Below, one piece after another: positions 1 to 9,336 of a stretch of 64,000 bases of DNA. How positions within the stretch are numbered: position 1 is the first letter of the stretch; each line of letters starts with the position of its first letter. Both the position numbers and the translations under genes were made by a program. The notes beneath the pieces were generated by a model. The model searched no databases and was not told the DNA's origin. It saw only the letters and a list, made by a program, of their open reading frames with translations. The stretch comes from Candidatus Thiodiazotropha sp. LNASS1 (GTDB lineage Bacteria; Pseudomonadota; Gammaproteobacteria; Chromatiales; Chromatiaceae): positions 372,001-436,000 of the forward strand of contig NZ_OZ156465.1 of the NCBI RefSeq assembly GCF_964212655.1, given 5' to 3'.

Positions 1-117
1 ATCGCCACGCAGGAGCCTGATCGTGTCCAGGTAATCGATGCATCTCCAGCCTTGGAAATGGTGCAGGATCAAATCAAAACGGTCGTTCAACACTATCTGG
101 CGAGCCAGGGTGAGTGA
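1..117 (+). CDS. tmk: thymidylate kinase, C-terminal end only (partial)
   Basis: The window opens inside a reading frame that ends in TGA at 115-117. The 38 visible residues contain the EPDRVQVIDAS stretch and the amphipathic helix that close bacterial thymidylate kinase (dTMP + ATP to dTDP + ADP). The lid and P-loop lie outside the window. Identification rests on this short tail plus the immediately following holB, because tmk-holB-pilZ-tatD is a common gammaproteobacterial gene order. The stop overlaps the likely holB start by 8 bases, suggesting translational coupling. Confidence 0.75.
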   Translation: MATQEPDRVQVIDASPALEMVQDQIKTVVQHYLASQGE

Positions 118-1114
118 GTTGCGTTATCATCGCCTGCCATGGCACGACGAGCAGTGGTATTTTTTACAACAGGCCGTAGAACAGCACCGACTGCCCCATG
201 CCTTATTGCTTTCGGGACCTCCCGGATTGGGAAAAGAGCAGTTCGTGCTCAGTTTTGCCCAATCCGTGTTGTGTGTGGATAGAGACCTTGACGGTGTCGC
301 CTGCGGCGCCTGTCGTCAGTGTCAGTTGCTGTACAGCGGTAACCATCCCGATTTTAAATGGTTGAAACCGGATGAAGAGAGTAAAAGCGGTGAGATAACG
401 ATAGAAGCTATTCGGAGCCTTACCGCCAATGCTTCATTAACCAGCCATGCCGGCGGTAACAAGGTGATCGCCATAAAACCGGCCCATCGAATGAACAAAG
501 CCGCGGCCAACAGTCTCCTCAAAACCCTGGAAGAGCCTACGCCGGGCAGCGTGATATTGCTGTTGACCGATCAACCGGGCAGATTACTTGCCACTATCCG
601 CAGCCGCTGTCAGAAAGTAGATTTCAAACCTCCGCACAGGACACAGGCCATCGAGTGGCTCTCTGACAAGGTGACCCAGGAAGATCCGCAACTGTTGTTG
701 ACACTGGCCAACGGTGCGCCACTTAAGGCGCTTCAGCTTGACAACAGTGAGCTCCTGAATGCCCGCAAAGAAATGGCAAAAGGATTTCTACAGCTTCTGG
801 GTGGGAAACGTGATCCGGTCAGCCTGGCGCGTGGATGGGGAGCCTTTGACAGCGTCTTGTTGTTGGAGTGGCTGACGGGCTGGGTGATCGATCTGATTCG
901 TCTGCAGGAAGGGGGTGATGAGGGGGGGATCTTTAATCGGGATCTCACTCAAGCTTTGCAGAAAACGGCCGACAAGATAAACTCGAGGACTCTGCATGGC
1001 TATCTGCTCCAGGTTTATGCGGCCAGGAGTACCGTAGAGAGCAATTTAAACCCGCAATTGACCTTGGAAAAGCTGCTGATTTCCTGGTGTGATTGCAGAA
1101 CCCAGGCGTGTTAG
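110..1114 (+). CDS. holB: DNA polymerase III subunit delta'
   Basis: Clamp-loader subunit delta' of DNA polymerase III, a AAA+ protein that helps load the beta sliding clamp. Visible features are a P-loop-like GPPGLGKE near the N terminus, a four-cysteine zinc module (CGACRQC region), the PAHRMNKAAANSLLKTLEEP segment typical of delta'/gamma, and a C-terminal collar-like domain. The GTG at 110 gives a protein beginning SELRYHRLPWHDEQW, the usual delta' N terminus, and overlaps tmk by 8 bases. An upstream ATG at 38 in the same frame lies within tmk and would add residues unlike the family; TTG at 119 is an alternative. Followed by a PilZ gene 18 bases downstream. Confidence 0.93.
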   Translation: MSELRYHRLPWHDEQWYFLQQAVEQHRLPHALLLSGPPGLGKEQFVLSFAQSVLCVDRDLDGVACGACRQCQLLYSGNHPDFKWLKPDEESKSGEITIEAIRSLTANASLTSHAGGNKVIAIKPAHRMNKAAANSLLKTLEEPTPGSVILLLTDQPGRLLATIRSRCQKVDFKPPHRTQAIEWLSDKVTQEDPQLLLTLANGAPLKALQLDNSELLNARKEMAKGFLQLLGGKRDPVSLARGWGAFDSVLLLEWLTGWVIDLIRLQEGGDEGGIFNRDLTQALQKTADKINSRTLHGYLLQVYAARSTVESNLNPQLTLEKLLISWCDCRTQAC

Positions 1115-1132
1115 ACAGAAACTGAGAATCGT

Positions 1133-1480
1133 ATGGCTGGTGGACCCAAACAAGGAATACTCTCGCTGACTATCAAGGATAAGAATGCCTTGTATGCGGC
1201 CTACATGCAATTTGTTGAATTTGGTGGACTTTTTATTCCCACGACCAAGCAGTACCGATTGGGTGACGAGGTTTTCATGCTGCTGACGCTGATGGACGAG
1301 ACGGAGCGTCTGCCGGTGGCCGGTAAGATCATCTGGATCACACCCGTCGGCGCGGAGGGTAACAGAGCAGCCGGCATCGGTGTCCAGTTCAGTGATCAGG
1401 ATGGCGGTGCAGCACGCAACAAGATCGAGACCTATCTTGCCGGCGCCCTGAAATCAGACCGTCCTACACACACGCTATAG
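1133..1480 (+). CDS. PilZ domain protein
   Basis: Single-domain PilZ protein of 115 residues, the size of the type IV pilus protein PilZ commonly found between holB and tatD. It has the beta-barrel pattern of the family (GGLFIPT, YRLGDEVFMLLTL, VAGKIIWITP, GIGVQF). The canonical c-di-GMP motif RxxxR and D/NxSxxG is not complete: the expected second motif reads EFGGLF. By analogy to the Pseudomonas/Xanthomonas pilus PilZ, which lacks nucleotide binding, it may act in pilus assembly through protein contacts rather than by binding c-di-GMP. Probably in one operon with tmk and holB. Confidence 0.85.
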   Translation: MAGGPKQGILSLTIKDKNALYAAYMQFVEFGGLFIPTTKQYRLGDEVFMLLTLMDETERLPVAGKIIWITPVGAEGNRAAGIGVQFSDQDGGAARNKIETYLAGALKSDRPTHTL

Positions 1481-1688
1481 TCATAGGCCGACTAACATGC
1501 GGGTTCTCTATCTGACCAATGGTTAGTTATTTTTCTTTTTGTGACACAACCGAAATGGAGATCTTTATCAGCCCCCTGCCGGTGGAGCTGCTGATAAGTA
1601 TCGTTCACAGAACGAAATTGTCGAGTCTGGAGTTGAAGATGCAGCTACAATCCCCTGTCAAAATCAGGAACGGCCCGAATAAAGCTCC
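1481..1688. other. intergenic region with weak terminator-like hairpin
   Basis: About 208 bases without a credible gene. A short imperfect inverted repeat (CTGACCA / TGGTTAG, about 1512-1526) is followed by a T-rich run to about 1540, so it could terminate the holB-pilZ transcript. A promoter for tatD and the porin may lie downstream, but I see no convincing -35/-10 pair. Confidence 0.3.
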
Positions 1689-2501
1689 ATGTTAGTCGAT
1701 TCCCACTGCCATCTCGATCGTGTCTCTCTTGCTCCCTATAACGGGGATTTTGCCAGCTTCATGAGCAGTACCCTTGCACAAGGTATCGATCATCTGTTGT
1801 GCGTCTCAATCGATCTTGAATCCTGGCCTGCCATGGTGGCACTGGTAGCGGATTACCCACAGATTTCCATATCGGTGGGCGTGCATCCAAATGATAAGGA
1901 GCGTCATGAACCCACGGTTGAGGAGTTGCTGAGACTCTCACGCAGTGAAAAGGTCGTCGCCATCGGGGAGACCGGACTGGATTATTTTCATGGAGAAGGG
2001 GATCTGGATTGGCAGCGTGAACGGTTTCGGCAGCATATTCGAGCAGCCAAGGCGGCGAAACTCCCTCTCATCATCCACACCCGGGACGCGCGGATCGATA
2101 CAATCCAGATCATGCAGGATGAGGGGGCGGACGATGTGGGTGGGGTGATGCACTGCTTCACAGAGAACTGGTCCATGGCGAAACAGGCACTGGAGATGGG
2201 TTTTTATATCTCATTTTCCGGCATCATCACCTTCAAGAATGCGGTCGAGTTGCGTGAGGTCGTAAAACTGGTGCCGATGGATCATCTGCTGATCGAGACA
2301 GACTCCCCCTACCTGGCGCCGGTACCCCATCGCGGCAAACCCAATCAGCCGATCCATGTGCGGCATGTTGCTGAATGTGTGGCAGAGCTGAAAGGGCTGA
2401 CACTCGAGGCAATTGCAGACCGGACAACCGCCAATTTCTATCGCTGTTTCCCTCTGGCGCAGGGCGCACAATCCAGTTCTAGCGGGTTAGATTATGAATA
2501 A
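1689..2501 (+). CDS. TatD family metal-dependent DNase
   Basis: YcfH/TatD-type hydrolase of the amidohydrolase superfamily; relatives are Mg-dependent 3'-5' exonucleases. Metal ligands are visible: the N-terminal SHCHLD (His6, His8), GETGLDY with Glu94, the HTRDA and HCFT histidines, and the C-terminal ETDSPYLAP aspartate. The 270-residue length is normal (about 260). It ends in the first codons of the porin gene (8-base overlap), implying coupled expression, although no functional link between nuclease and porin is evident. Confidence 0.93.
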   Translation: MLVDSHCHLDRVSLAPYNGDFASFMSSTLAQGIDHLLCVSIDLESWPAMVALVADYPQISISVGVHPNDKERHEPTVEELLRLSRSEKVVAIGETGLDYFHGEGDLDWQRERFRQHIRAAKAAKLPLIIHTRDARIDTIQIMQDEGADDVGGVMHCFTENWSMAKQALEMGFYISFSGIITFKNAVELREVVKLVPMDHLLIETDSPYLAPVPHRGKPNQPIHVRHVAECVAELKGLTLEAIADRTTANFYRCFPLAQGAQSSSSGLDYE

Positions 2502-3696
2502 ATCAGTAGCTCTATTGTTACTCTGTAGTTTCTTTTCTGCAGCCTTGGCGGCACAAGATAGGAGCACAGAGGGTCATGAGGATTTAGTCATCAACACCAA
2601 AGGTGGTCTTGAGGTGACCACGACCGATGGTGAGTTCTCCATGCAGTTGGGGGGCAGGATCCTGGCTGATGCCGCAGTATATGATGAGGATAAGAATGCC
2701 CTGGGTAATGGGAGCGAACTGCGTGATTTAAGACTCGATCTGGAAGGACGGCTGTATGCCGATTTCATCTACGAGTTCAGTGTCGACTTCTCCGATGGGG
2801 AAGCGGACGTCAAGGATGCCTGGTTTGCCTATGATGCCATTTACCCCTGGCGCTTTTCCGTTGGACATTTCAAAGAGCCTTTCAGCCTGGAGGAGATGAC
2901 CAGCAAGCGATATCTGACCTTTATGGAGCGCGCCTTGCCCAATGCGTTCGCTCCAGGAAGAAGCATGGGTATTGCTGCCCGGTGGTCGGGTGAACAGATG
3001 ACCTTTGCCGCCGGCCTGTTCGGTGATGATTACAACGATGACGCTGACGATGAGGGTGATGAAGGCTGGGGTGTCACCAGTCGCTGGACTTATGCGCCGC
3101 TGGCGGAAGATAGATCCGCATTTCACATCGGCATAGCCGCCAGCTACAGAAAATTGGATGATGAAGAGGAGGTTCGAATCGATACCAGGCCGGAGTCTCA
3201 CCTGACCGATATTCGATATCTCGACACGGGCAAACTCAAGCAGAGTCGATCTACCGCGCTACTGGGCCTGGAAGGTGCATGGGTGTCAGGTCCGTTTTCA
3301 TTGCAGGGTGAGTGGATGCAAGCAAAAATTGAGCGTGACGAAGGTACGGAGCCGACCTTTGAAGGCTGGTATCTACAGGTTAGTTGGTTCCTGACAGGTG
3401 AAAGCCGCCGCTATAAGCAGCGTTCGGCAAAATTTGGGCGGATTAGGCCGCTTTCCGACCATGGCGCTGTAGAGGTGGCCGCACGTTTCAGCTCCCTGGA
3501 TCTCAACGATGGTGAGATCGAGGGTGGATCTAGCGACAACATCACACTGGGAATCAATTGGTATATCAATCGGCAGATTCGCCTGATGGCCAACGCAATC
3601 ATTGTCGATAATGACAGCTATGCCGATGCGGATGGTGATGTGGAGGGGGAGGATACGCCCTCTATTCTTCAACTTCGCGCTCAAGTTGATTTCTAG
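2494..3696 (+). CDS. OprO/OprP family outer-membrane porin
   Basis: Predicted trimeric 16-strand outer-membrane porin of the phosphate-selective OprO/OprP family, 400 residues. There is a signal peptide (about residues 1-19, cleavage near SAALAAQ), then alternating beta-strand segments rich in acidic turns, beginning with LQLGGRILADAAVYDED, DLRLDLEGRLYADFIYEFSVDF and GHFKEPFSLEEMTSKRY, all typical of the family. The protein ends in an aromatic strand (LRAQVDF), the usual outer-membrane insertion signal. Specificity for phosphate is not shown by sequence, and many family members carry other anions. The next gene encodes a PhnD-type binding protein, consistent with oxyanion uptake or sensing. 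Confidence 0.85.
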   Translation: MNKSVALLLLCSFFSAALAAQDRSTEGHEDLVINTKGGLEVTTTDGEFSMQLGGRILADAAVYDEDKNALGNGSELRDLRLDLEGRLYADFIYEFSVDFSDGEADVKDAWFAYDAIYPWRFSVGHFKEPFSLEEMTSKRYLTFMERALPNAFAPGRSMGIAARWSGEQMTFAAGLFGDDYNDDADDEGDEGWGVTSRWTYAPLAEDRSAFHIGIAASYRKLDDEEEVRIDTRPESHLTDIRYLDTGKLKQSRSTALLGLEGAWVSGPFSLQGEWMQAKIERDEGTEPTFEGWYLQVSWFLTGESRRYKQRSAKFGRIRPLSDHGAVEVAARFSSLDLNDGEIEGGSSDNITLGINWYINRQIRLMANAIIVDNDSYADADGDVEGEDTPSILQLRAQVDF

Positions 3697-3740
3697 GTTG
3701 TGACAATGATAGTCGAATTTGTCTATAACAGGCCCTCAAA

Positions 3741-4673
3741 ATGATACGTAACTTAGGCACAGGAGCGCTTCTGCTGCTGTTCCTTCTCTCCTGGTCGATA
3801 CCGTCCTATGTTGCAGCAAGTGGCAGTGATCCGAATACATTGGTAATAGGTAAGATCAGCCACAATCCAAAAAAACACTATCGTTACTTGAAACCCATGC
3901 TGATGTATGTGGTGGAAAGAATGCGTGACCTCGGAATCACAAAAGGCAAGATCCGCATGGCAAAAAGCAAAGAGCATATGGCGGAGTTGTTGGCCAGAGG
4001 TGATGTGGACTGGGTGACGGAAACACCTATTGCCGCATCATATCTGCATGAGAAAAGCGGTGCGGAGCTATTACTTAGAAAGTGGAAAAAAAATACATCT
4101 GAATACTACACGGTATTTTTTTCACTTAAGGATGGGGCAGTAAAGAAACTTGAGGACTTGAAGGGAAAGATCATTGCCCTGGAGGATCCAGCATCTACAA
4201 CAGCCTACTATTTGCCTGTCCATGCAATGTTACAGAGTGGATTGACGCCTGTTAAATTGAGAAATTTTCGGGAAACACCACCGGCTGATAAGGTTGGCTT
4301 TGTGTTTGTCAGGGAAGAGATCAATATAGCCACACTGGTGAATAAAGGTCTGGCCCATGCCGGTGCGTTCAGCAATCTGGATTGGGATAAGGAAGATCAT
4401 CTGCCTTCCCAGTATCGTGCTCAGTTTTCCATTTTTAAAAAGCTTCCACCTGTCGTTCGCGCAGTGGAATTGGTGCGCCGTGATTTAAACCCGGCTTTAA
4501 AAAGACGCCTCGAAGGGATTTTGTTGCAGGCCGGTGATGATCCGAAGGCTCAGCCTGTCCTGCATGCCTACCAGCGAACAAAAAAATTCGATGTACTGAG
4601 TGATGAGCAGAAACAGTCGATATACGACATGTACTCTATAGTCGATAAAGTCGATCGAGCACTCACACCCTAA
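3741..4673 (+). CDS. PhnD-like phosphate/phosphonate-type periplasmic binding protein
   Basis: Type 2 periplasmic substrate-binding protein of the PhnD/PtxB group, 310 residues with an N-terminal signal peptide (about 1-26). The fold is indicated by VIGKISHNPKKHYRYLKPM, DVDWVTETP, LEDLKGKIIALEDPASTTAYYLP and a hinge near residue 170. No ABC permease or ATPase follows. Instead a membrane GGDEF/EAL protein begins 129 bases downstream on the same strand. In several bacteria orphan PhnD-like proteins serve as extracytoplasmic sensors for a partner signalling protein, and that is my preferred reading; simple uptake with a remote transporter is the alternative. Confidence 0.85.
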   Translation: MIRNLGTGALLLLFLLSWSIPSYVAASGSDPNTLVIGKISHNPKKHYRYLKPMLMYVVERMRDLGITKGKIRMAKSKEHMAELLARGDVDWVTETPIAASYLHEKSGAELLLRKWKKNTSEYYTVFFSLKDGAVKKLEDLKGKIIALEDPASTTAYYLPVHAMLQSGLTPVKLRNFRETPPADKVGFVFVREEINIATLVNKGLAHAGAFSNLDWDKEDHLPSQYRAQFSIFKKLPPVVRAVELVRRDLNPALKRRLEGILLQAGDDPKAQPVLHAYQRTKKFDVLSDEQKQSIYDMYSIVDKVDRALTP

Positions 4674-4802
4674 AAGGATCAAGTCATGCGCAAAGGTAAA
4701 ATTACGATGCAAAGCATGAAGAACATTTACATACAATCACAAGGATTGAATGTATGTGTAGCTTGATGCAGCCCTGTTGAATCCTGATGGGCTACTGATT
4801 CA

Positions 4803-7256
4803 ATGGCAAGAAATCTACAGTTCAGATATACCGTTGCTATTGGTGCCGGAATCGTCATTGTTACGATTATCCTAGCTACACTGTTTTTCTTCCAGTCTAA
4901 GGACCTGCTATCCAATATCAAAACCACCACCTCCTCCACAATGAGTGTTGCCCTACATAATGAGGCAAAAAAACGCCTTATGAATCTAAGTGCAATTCTG
5001 AGCGAGGATGTGGCAAACCCCCTCTATAATTTTGATATGCTCGCTATCCTGCATCTGCTGCAGAGCGTTGCCAATCTGGATGACATCGTCTATGTCATGG
5101 TGATCGATCCACAGGGTGTGATCGTTCACGATGGAACCGAACTGTTAGACAACTACGGCAAGCAAATAGAAGACGGAAAAATTCTGGACTGGATTAAAAA
5201 GGAATCGGTGCCACTGCTAAAAAACTCAAAAGATGTGATGGAGATAGTCTCTCCAGTCCATATTGCCGATGAAAGACTGGGTTGGGTCAGAATTGCGCTA
5301 TCTAAAAAGGGGCAACTGGAAAACACAGAGAAACTGACTCGGCAGTTATCCGAATTAACCTCGAAATCGCATCAACGCGAACGATATCTGCTGTTTTTCG
5401 TTACCGGTATTTTACTGTTGCTAGGCTTGGCTTTGGCTGCATTGATCTCAAATAGATTAGTGTCACCGATTCGAACGCTGACAGAATATGTGAAACGTGT
5501 CGGTGAAGGCGCCTATGGCATTGAGTTGGAAAAAAACCGAAGTGACGAGATCGGTCAACTGATCCACTCATTCAACCGTATGAGCAGGGATCTTTCCAAT
5601 ACATCGGTATCTAGACAGTATTTGAATGATGTACTCAATAATTTGCGTGATGCATTGATCGTTGTCTCTGTCGATAAGAATATTATCATGGTCAATAATG
5701 CTGCTGTTGATATGATCGGTTACGATAAAGAGCGGTTGGTGGGTATGTCATATTACGACATTATCGACAGTCGAGATGGTGTGCGCGTCAAGCAATGGCT
5801 CACCTATCATATGAAGGATGAGGCGGATAGTATTGACGCCAGATATATTACTGCTGAGGGTTCCTGCGTGCTGGTCTCCCTGTCAGGCGCCTATCTCGAA
5901 TTTTCAGGAGGTCCTGGGCAGATCATCACGGTTGCGCAGGATGTCAGCGAGCATAGAAAGAACGAGGAACATATACGCTATCTGGCCCAATATGATGGCT
6001 TGACCAATCTGCCCAATCGACAACTATTCAGTGATCGGTTAAAACATGCCATGGAGCAGGCTGATCGGGGAGAGTATCTTGTCGCCTTGATGTTTATCGA
6101 TCTGGACCGCTTTAAGAAGGTCAATGACAGCCTTGGCCACCATGCTGGTGATCTACTGTTGAAAAAGGCAGCTGTGCGATTGAAGAAGATGCTGCGTGTG
6201 GGTGATACTGTGGCGCGTTTGGGGGGCGATGAGTTCACCATTATTGCAGAGCAGATCAAATCGATAAGCGATGGTGTAAACATTGCAAAAACCATCCTTG
6301 AAACCATCAGGGAACCGTTCGAGATCGAATCAAGGAAGGTGCATATCGGATGCAGCATCGGTATCGTCTTCTATCCATTCTCCAAGGATGACATCGGTAG
6401 TTTGATTCAGAAGGCCGATATGGCCATGTATCAAGCAAAAAGGAGTGGGCGCGGGCAGTATTGCGTCTACAATCATTTGCTGGGTGCCAATGAGGACGGC
6501 CTGATACAACAGGAGAGTGAGTTGATGGAGGCGTTGAAGACAAAAAGTTTTCATCTGCTCTACCAGCCAATTATCGATGTCAATACAGGATCAATGGTCG
6601 GAATGGAGGCCTTGTTGCGGTGGGATAATCCAAGACGCGGTTTAGTGGATCCCACAGAGTTTCTTCCATTTCTCGAAAATTCAGGTTTAATCATCGAATT
6701 GGGTGATTGGATTTTGGAACGGGCCTGTATAGAAATACTTGCCTGTGACGATAACGGCGATCGGCCATTACAATTGAATGTCAATGTCTCCATACATCAA
6801 TTTAATCAAGGTGATTTTTCCCATCGTGTTGAGTCGATTCTGACCAGGACAGGCTTCGATCCAAAGCGACTTGAGTTGGAAATCACAGAAAGCAGTCTGA
6901 TAGAAGATATCGAACTGAGCAGGTACGTCGTACGCAGTCTGAAAAAGCTTGGTGTTCGTATCGCAGTCGATGATTTTGGCACAGGTTATTCTTCCTTCTC
7001 TTATCTCAGGGACTTTGCGCTGGATACTCTGAAACTTGATTCCAGTTTCACCAAGGGATTACCCGCAGACAATTATGCCACCGGTATCTGCACGGCACTG
7101 ATAAAAATGGCGGAAATCATGGATCTGAACGTGGTTGCTGAAGGAGTGGAAAATTCACGGCAGTTAGAGTGGTTAAGTCAAGAGAATGTACAACAGTGCC
7201 AGGGCTACTACTTTAGCGAACCTGTTATTCTGACTGACCAGGAAACCTCTAATTGA
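4803..7256 (+). CDS. membrane sensor with HAMP, PAS, GGDEF and EAL domains
   Basis: Bifunctional-type c-di-GMP enzyme of 817 residues. Order: TM1 (about 9-30), periplasmic sensor region (about 31-195), TM2 (about 196-218), HAMP (220-270), PAS (about 275-390), GGDEF (about 395-560) and EAL (about 575-815). The GGDEF motif is intact (LGGDEF near 474) and is preceded by an inhibitory-site RxxD (RVGD) five residues upstream. The EAL motif is also intact (MEALLRW near 602) and later DDFGTGYSS is present, so both cyclase and phosphodiesterase activity are possible. The PhnD-like gene just upstream suggests that ligand-loaded binding protein could signal through the periplasmic region (inference). 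A hairpin with a T-run follows. Confidence 0.92.
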   Translation: MARNLQFRYTVAIGAGIVIVTIILATLFFFQSKDLLSNIKTTTSSTMSVALHNEAKKRLMNLSAILSEDVANPLYNFDMLAILHLLQSVANLDDIVYVMVIDPQGVIVHDGTELLDNYGKQIEDGKILDWIKKESVPLLKNSKDVMEIVSPVHIADERLGWVRIALSKKGQLENTEKLTRQLSELTSKSHQRERYLLFFVTGILLLLGLALAALISNRLVSPIRTLTEYVKRVGEGAYGIELEKNRSDEIGQLIHSFNRMSRDLSNTSVSRQYLNDVLNNLRDALIVVSVDKNIIMVNNAAVDMIGYDKERLVGMSYYDIIDSRDGVRVKQWLTYHMKDEADSIDARYITAEGSCVLVSLSGAYLEFSGGPGQIITVAQDVSEHRKNEEHIRYLAQYDGLTNLPNRQLFSDRLKHAMEQADRGEYLVALMFIDLDRFKKVNDSLGHHAGDLLLKKAAVRLKKMLRVGDTVARLGGDEFTIIAEQIKSISDGVNIAKTILETIREPFEIESRKVHIGCSIGIVFYPFSKDDIGSLIQKADMAMYQAKRSGRGQYCVYNHLLGANEDGLIQQESELMEALKTKSFHLLYQPIIDVNTGSMVGMEALLRWDNPRRGLVDPTEFLPFLENSGLIIELGDWILERACIEILACDDNGDRPLQLNVNVSIHQFNQGDFSHRVESILTRTGFDPKRLELEITESSLIEDIELSRYVVRSLKKLGVRIAVDDFGTGYSSFSYLRDFALDTLKLDSSFTKGLPADNYATGICTALIKMAEIMDLNVVAEGVENSRQLEWLSQENVQQCQGYYFSEPVILTDQETSN

Positions 7257-7268
7257 TTCAGAATTTCA

Positions 7269-7319
7269 GGCAGTACAGTAATGTACCGCCGTTTTTCATT
7301 GTCGCAAGTGAATGAAAAA
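7269..7319. terminator. bidirectional terminator between convergent genes
   Basis: Downstream of the GGDEF/EAL gene, GGC-A-GTACA pairs with TGTAC-C-GCC (7269-7290) and is followed by five T. The T-run itself begins a perfect 9-base inverted repeat (TTTTTCATT at 7292-7300, AATGAAAAA at 7311-7319), so a second hairpin can serve the minus-strand acyl-CoA ligase gene ending at 7383. The position between convergent genes fits a two-way terminator. Confidence 0.7.
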
Positions 7320-7382
7320 GCCGACAGCGGAAAATCGTATTTTTTGCTTGATAATTGATGCTATATGAGACGGTAGCCTCAC

Positions 7383-9167
7383 TCAATGCCCGATATACAT
7401 TTCATCATACTCTTTGGCATATCGCTCAAGGATGTTTTTCCGCTTCAGCTTCAGAGTGGGAGTGATCAAACCGTTCTCCACGCTCCAGGGTTCACCGAGC
7501 ACGGTCACACGGATGATCTTCGCATAACCGGGAAAGTTGTCCAGGTGATTGTTGATGCGGGCCAATAATTCCTGCATCTGCTGCTCGCTGATATTGCCGG
7601 GGCTCAAACCAAGTATTTGGGCGTGTTCGGGATTGAGCACCACGATGGCGGACAGGTAGGGTTTGCCTTCGCCGAGTACCAGCACCTGGTCGAACAGGGA
7701 ATCCATGGCGATGCACATCTCCATATCGGCAGGAGGAACCTTTTCCCCATTGGCCATAACAATGATCTCTTTCAGTCGGCCGGTGATAAAGATATAACCA
7801 TCTTCGATTTTCGCCTTGTCACCTGTATGGAACCAACCATCTGCATCAATCACCTCAGAGGTTGCATTCCGGTTGTTCCAGTATCCCATCATCACATTAG
7901 GCGCTCTACAGAGCAGTTCCTCATACTCATTGATCTTGACTTCTATCCTGGGAAAGGGCCTGCCGACACTGGCCGGAAAATTGTTTTCATGGGTATTGGC
8001 TGAGATGATGGGGCTGGTCTCCGTTAGGCCGTAACCCTGCAGTATGGGCACACCGAGTCCAATGAAAACTTTGGCGATGTCTGGCGAAAGCGGGGCGCCG
8101 CCTGAAACCGCAATTCGCAGGCGTCCACCCAACTTGTCCTGAATCTTACGCGCCACTATCTTTTCCAGTAGTGGCCAGAGCCATAATTTAGGTGACCATG
8201 AGCTACGTCCTTGCTGAAACTCAAAATGGGTCCAACCGGTTTCTACAGCCAGACTGAATATGCCACGGGCTATTGCAGAGTCGCTTTCGAGTTTGTCCTG
8301 TATCTTGGCGTACACCCTCTCAAATATGCGTGGTACCGAAATCAATATGGTTGGTTTGATGGTCTCGAGATCTTCAGCCAGCTGAGGAATCGATCTCGCG
8401 TAGGCCGTGGCTGCGCCAGATACGAGTGCCAGATAGTAACCAACGGTTCGCTCAAGGGTGTGCGAGAGCGGGAGAAAAGAGAGAAAGGTGTCGGTTGTAT
8501 AGATATCGATAACCTTTACACCGCTCTCGATATCCCACAGGATATTGTGATGACTCAACATCACACCTTTGGATCGGCCGGTGGTACCTGAGGTGTAGAC
8601 AATGGTGGCCAGATCCTTGCTGGCTACATCGATGACCTGCAGTCTATCGTTGGTTTGATCGGGCAGCCATTCTTCCAGTGAGACCAGGTGGGGTTGAAGA
8701 CCCATCGGGTCGACCTTGTGCAGCGAGACGATACGGTTCAGGCCGGCCAACTGATTGCGGATCTGCTGGAGTTCCTGCCACTGTTCGTTGTTTTCCAGGA
8801 GCAGCAGACGGATGCCGGCATCTTGTAGGATGTAACCGATATTCTCAGGGCGATCATTGGTGTAGAGGGGGACGGTGATCAAACCCAGGCACTGAGCCGC
8901 CAGATCGAAGATGGCCCATTCGCGGCAGTTGCGCAACATGATGGCCACCCTGTCACCCGGTCTGAGATTTTCATTGCGAAAGGCTGCCTGCCAGCGTGCA
9001 ACCAGCTGCGCCATCTCACTCCAGCTGGTCTCTTGCCAAACCTCGCGTTCTTCGTCGTATTGTATATAGGCAGTGGCATCCGGTGAGCGTTTTACACGTT
9101 CCTGGAAGACGGCGCCTATCGTGTCGGCATCTTTCAACTGTATATAATCAATGTTTGGATTATCCAT
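7383..9167 (-). CDS. long-chain acyl-CoA synthetase (AMP-forming)
   Basis: ANL-superfamily ligase of 594 residues, of the FadD15/FAA type rather than classical FadD: fatty acid + ATP + CoA to acyl-CoA + AMP + PPi. The P-loop signature YTSGTTGRSKGVMLSH, GYGLTETSP, WFHTGDKA and the C-terminal lysine region LKRKNIL are all present. It lies 169 bases downstream of fadE on the same strand, consistent with activation of fatty acids for beta-oxidation. A hairpin lies in the gap (9194-9219). ATG start; only a weak ribosome-binding site (GGTGCC) is seen upstream. Confidence 0.92.
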   Translation of the reverse strand: MDNPNIDYIQLKDADTIGAVFQERVKRSPDATAYIQYDEEREVWQETSWSEMAQLVARWQAAFRNENLRPGDRVAIMLRNCREWAIFDLAAQCLGLITVPLYTNDRPENIGYILQDAGIRLLLLENNEQWQELQQIRNQLAGLNRIVSLHKVDPMGLQPHLVSLEEWLPDQTNDRLQVIDVASKDLATIVYTSGTTGRSKGVMLSHHNILWDIESGVKVIDIYTTDTFLSFLPLSHTLERTVGYYLALVSGAATAYARSIPQLAEDLETIKPTILISVPRIFERVYAKIQDKLESDSAIARGIFSLAVETGWTHFEFQQGRSSWSPKLWLWPLLEKIVARKIQDKLGGRLRIAVSGGAPLSPDIAKVFIGLGVPILQGYGLTETSPIISANTHENNFPASVGRPFPRIEVKINEYEELLCRAPNVMMGYWNNRNATSEVIDADGWFHTGDKAKIEDGYIFITGRLKEIIVMANGEKVPPADMEMCIAMDSLFDQVLVLGEGKPYLSAIVVLNPEHAQILGLSPGNISEQQMQELLARINNHLDNFPGYAKIIRVTVLGEPWSVENGLITPTLKLKRKNILERYAKEYDEMYIGH

Positions 9168-9193
9168 GCTGGCACCATTTTTTATCGCTTAAA

Positions 9194-9219
9194 GAACCCC
9201 GGTTTTTGTTGTCGGGTTC
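9194..9219 (-). terminator. hairpin between fadE and the acyl-CoA ligase gene
   Basis: On the minus strand GAACCCG and CGGGGTTC can pair across an A-rich loop and are followed by TTTAA, 27 bases before the ligase start. It may act as a partial terminator or transcript-end stabiliser in the fadE-ligase gap. Confidence 0.4.
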
Positions 9220-9336
9220 ACTTTGGTGTGGGTAGAGTAGCATTTCGCACCCTGGGACTGCTGGCACTGATAAGCAAATCAGCTCCAACACTCCTTAACT
9301 TATCCTATCCTGAACCGGTATGGAAATATTTACGCA

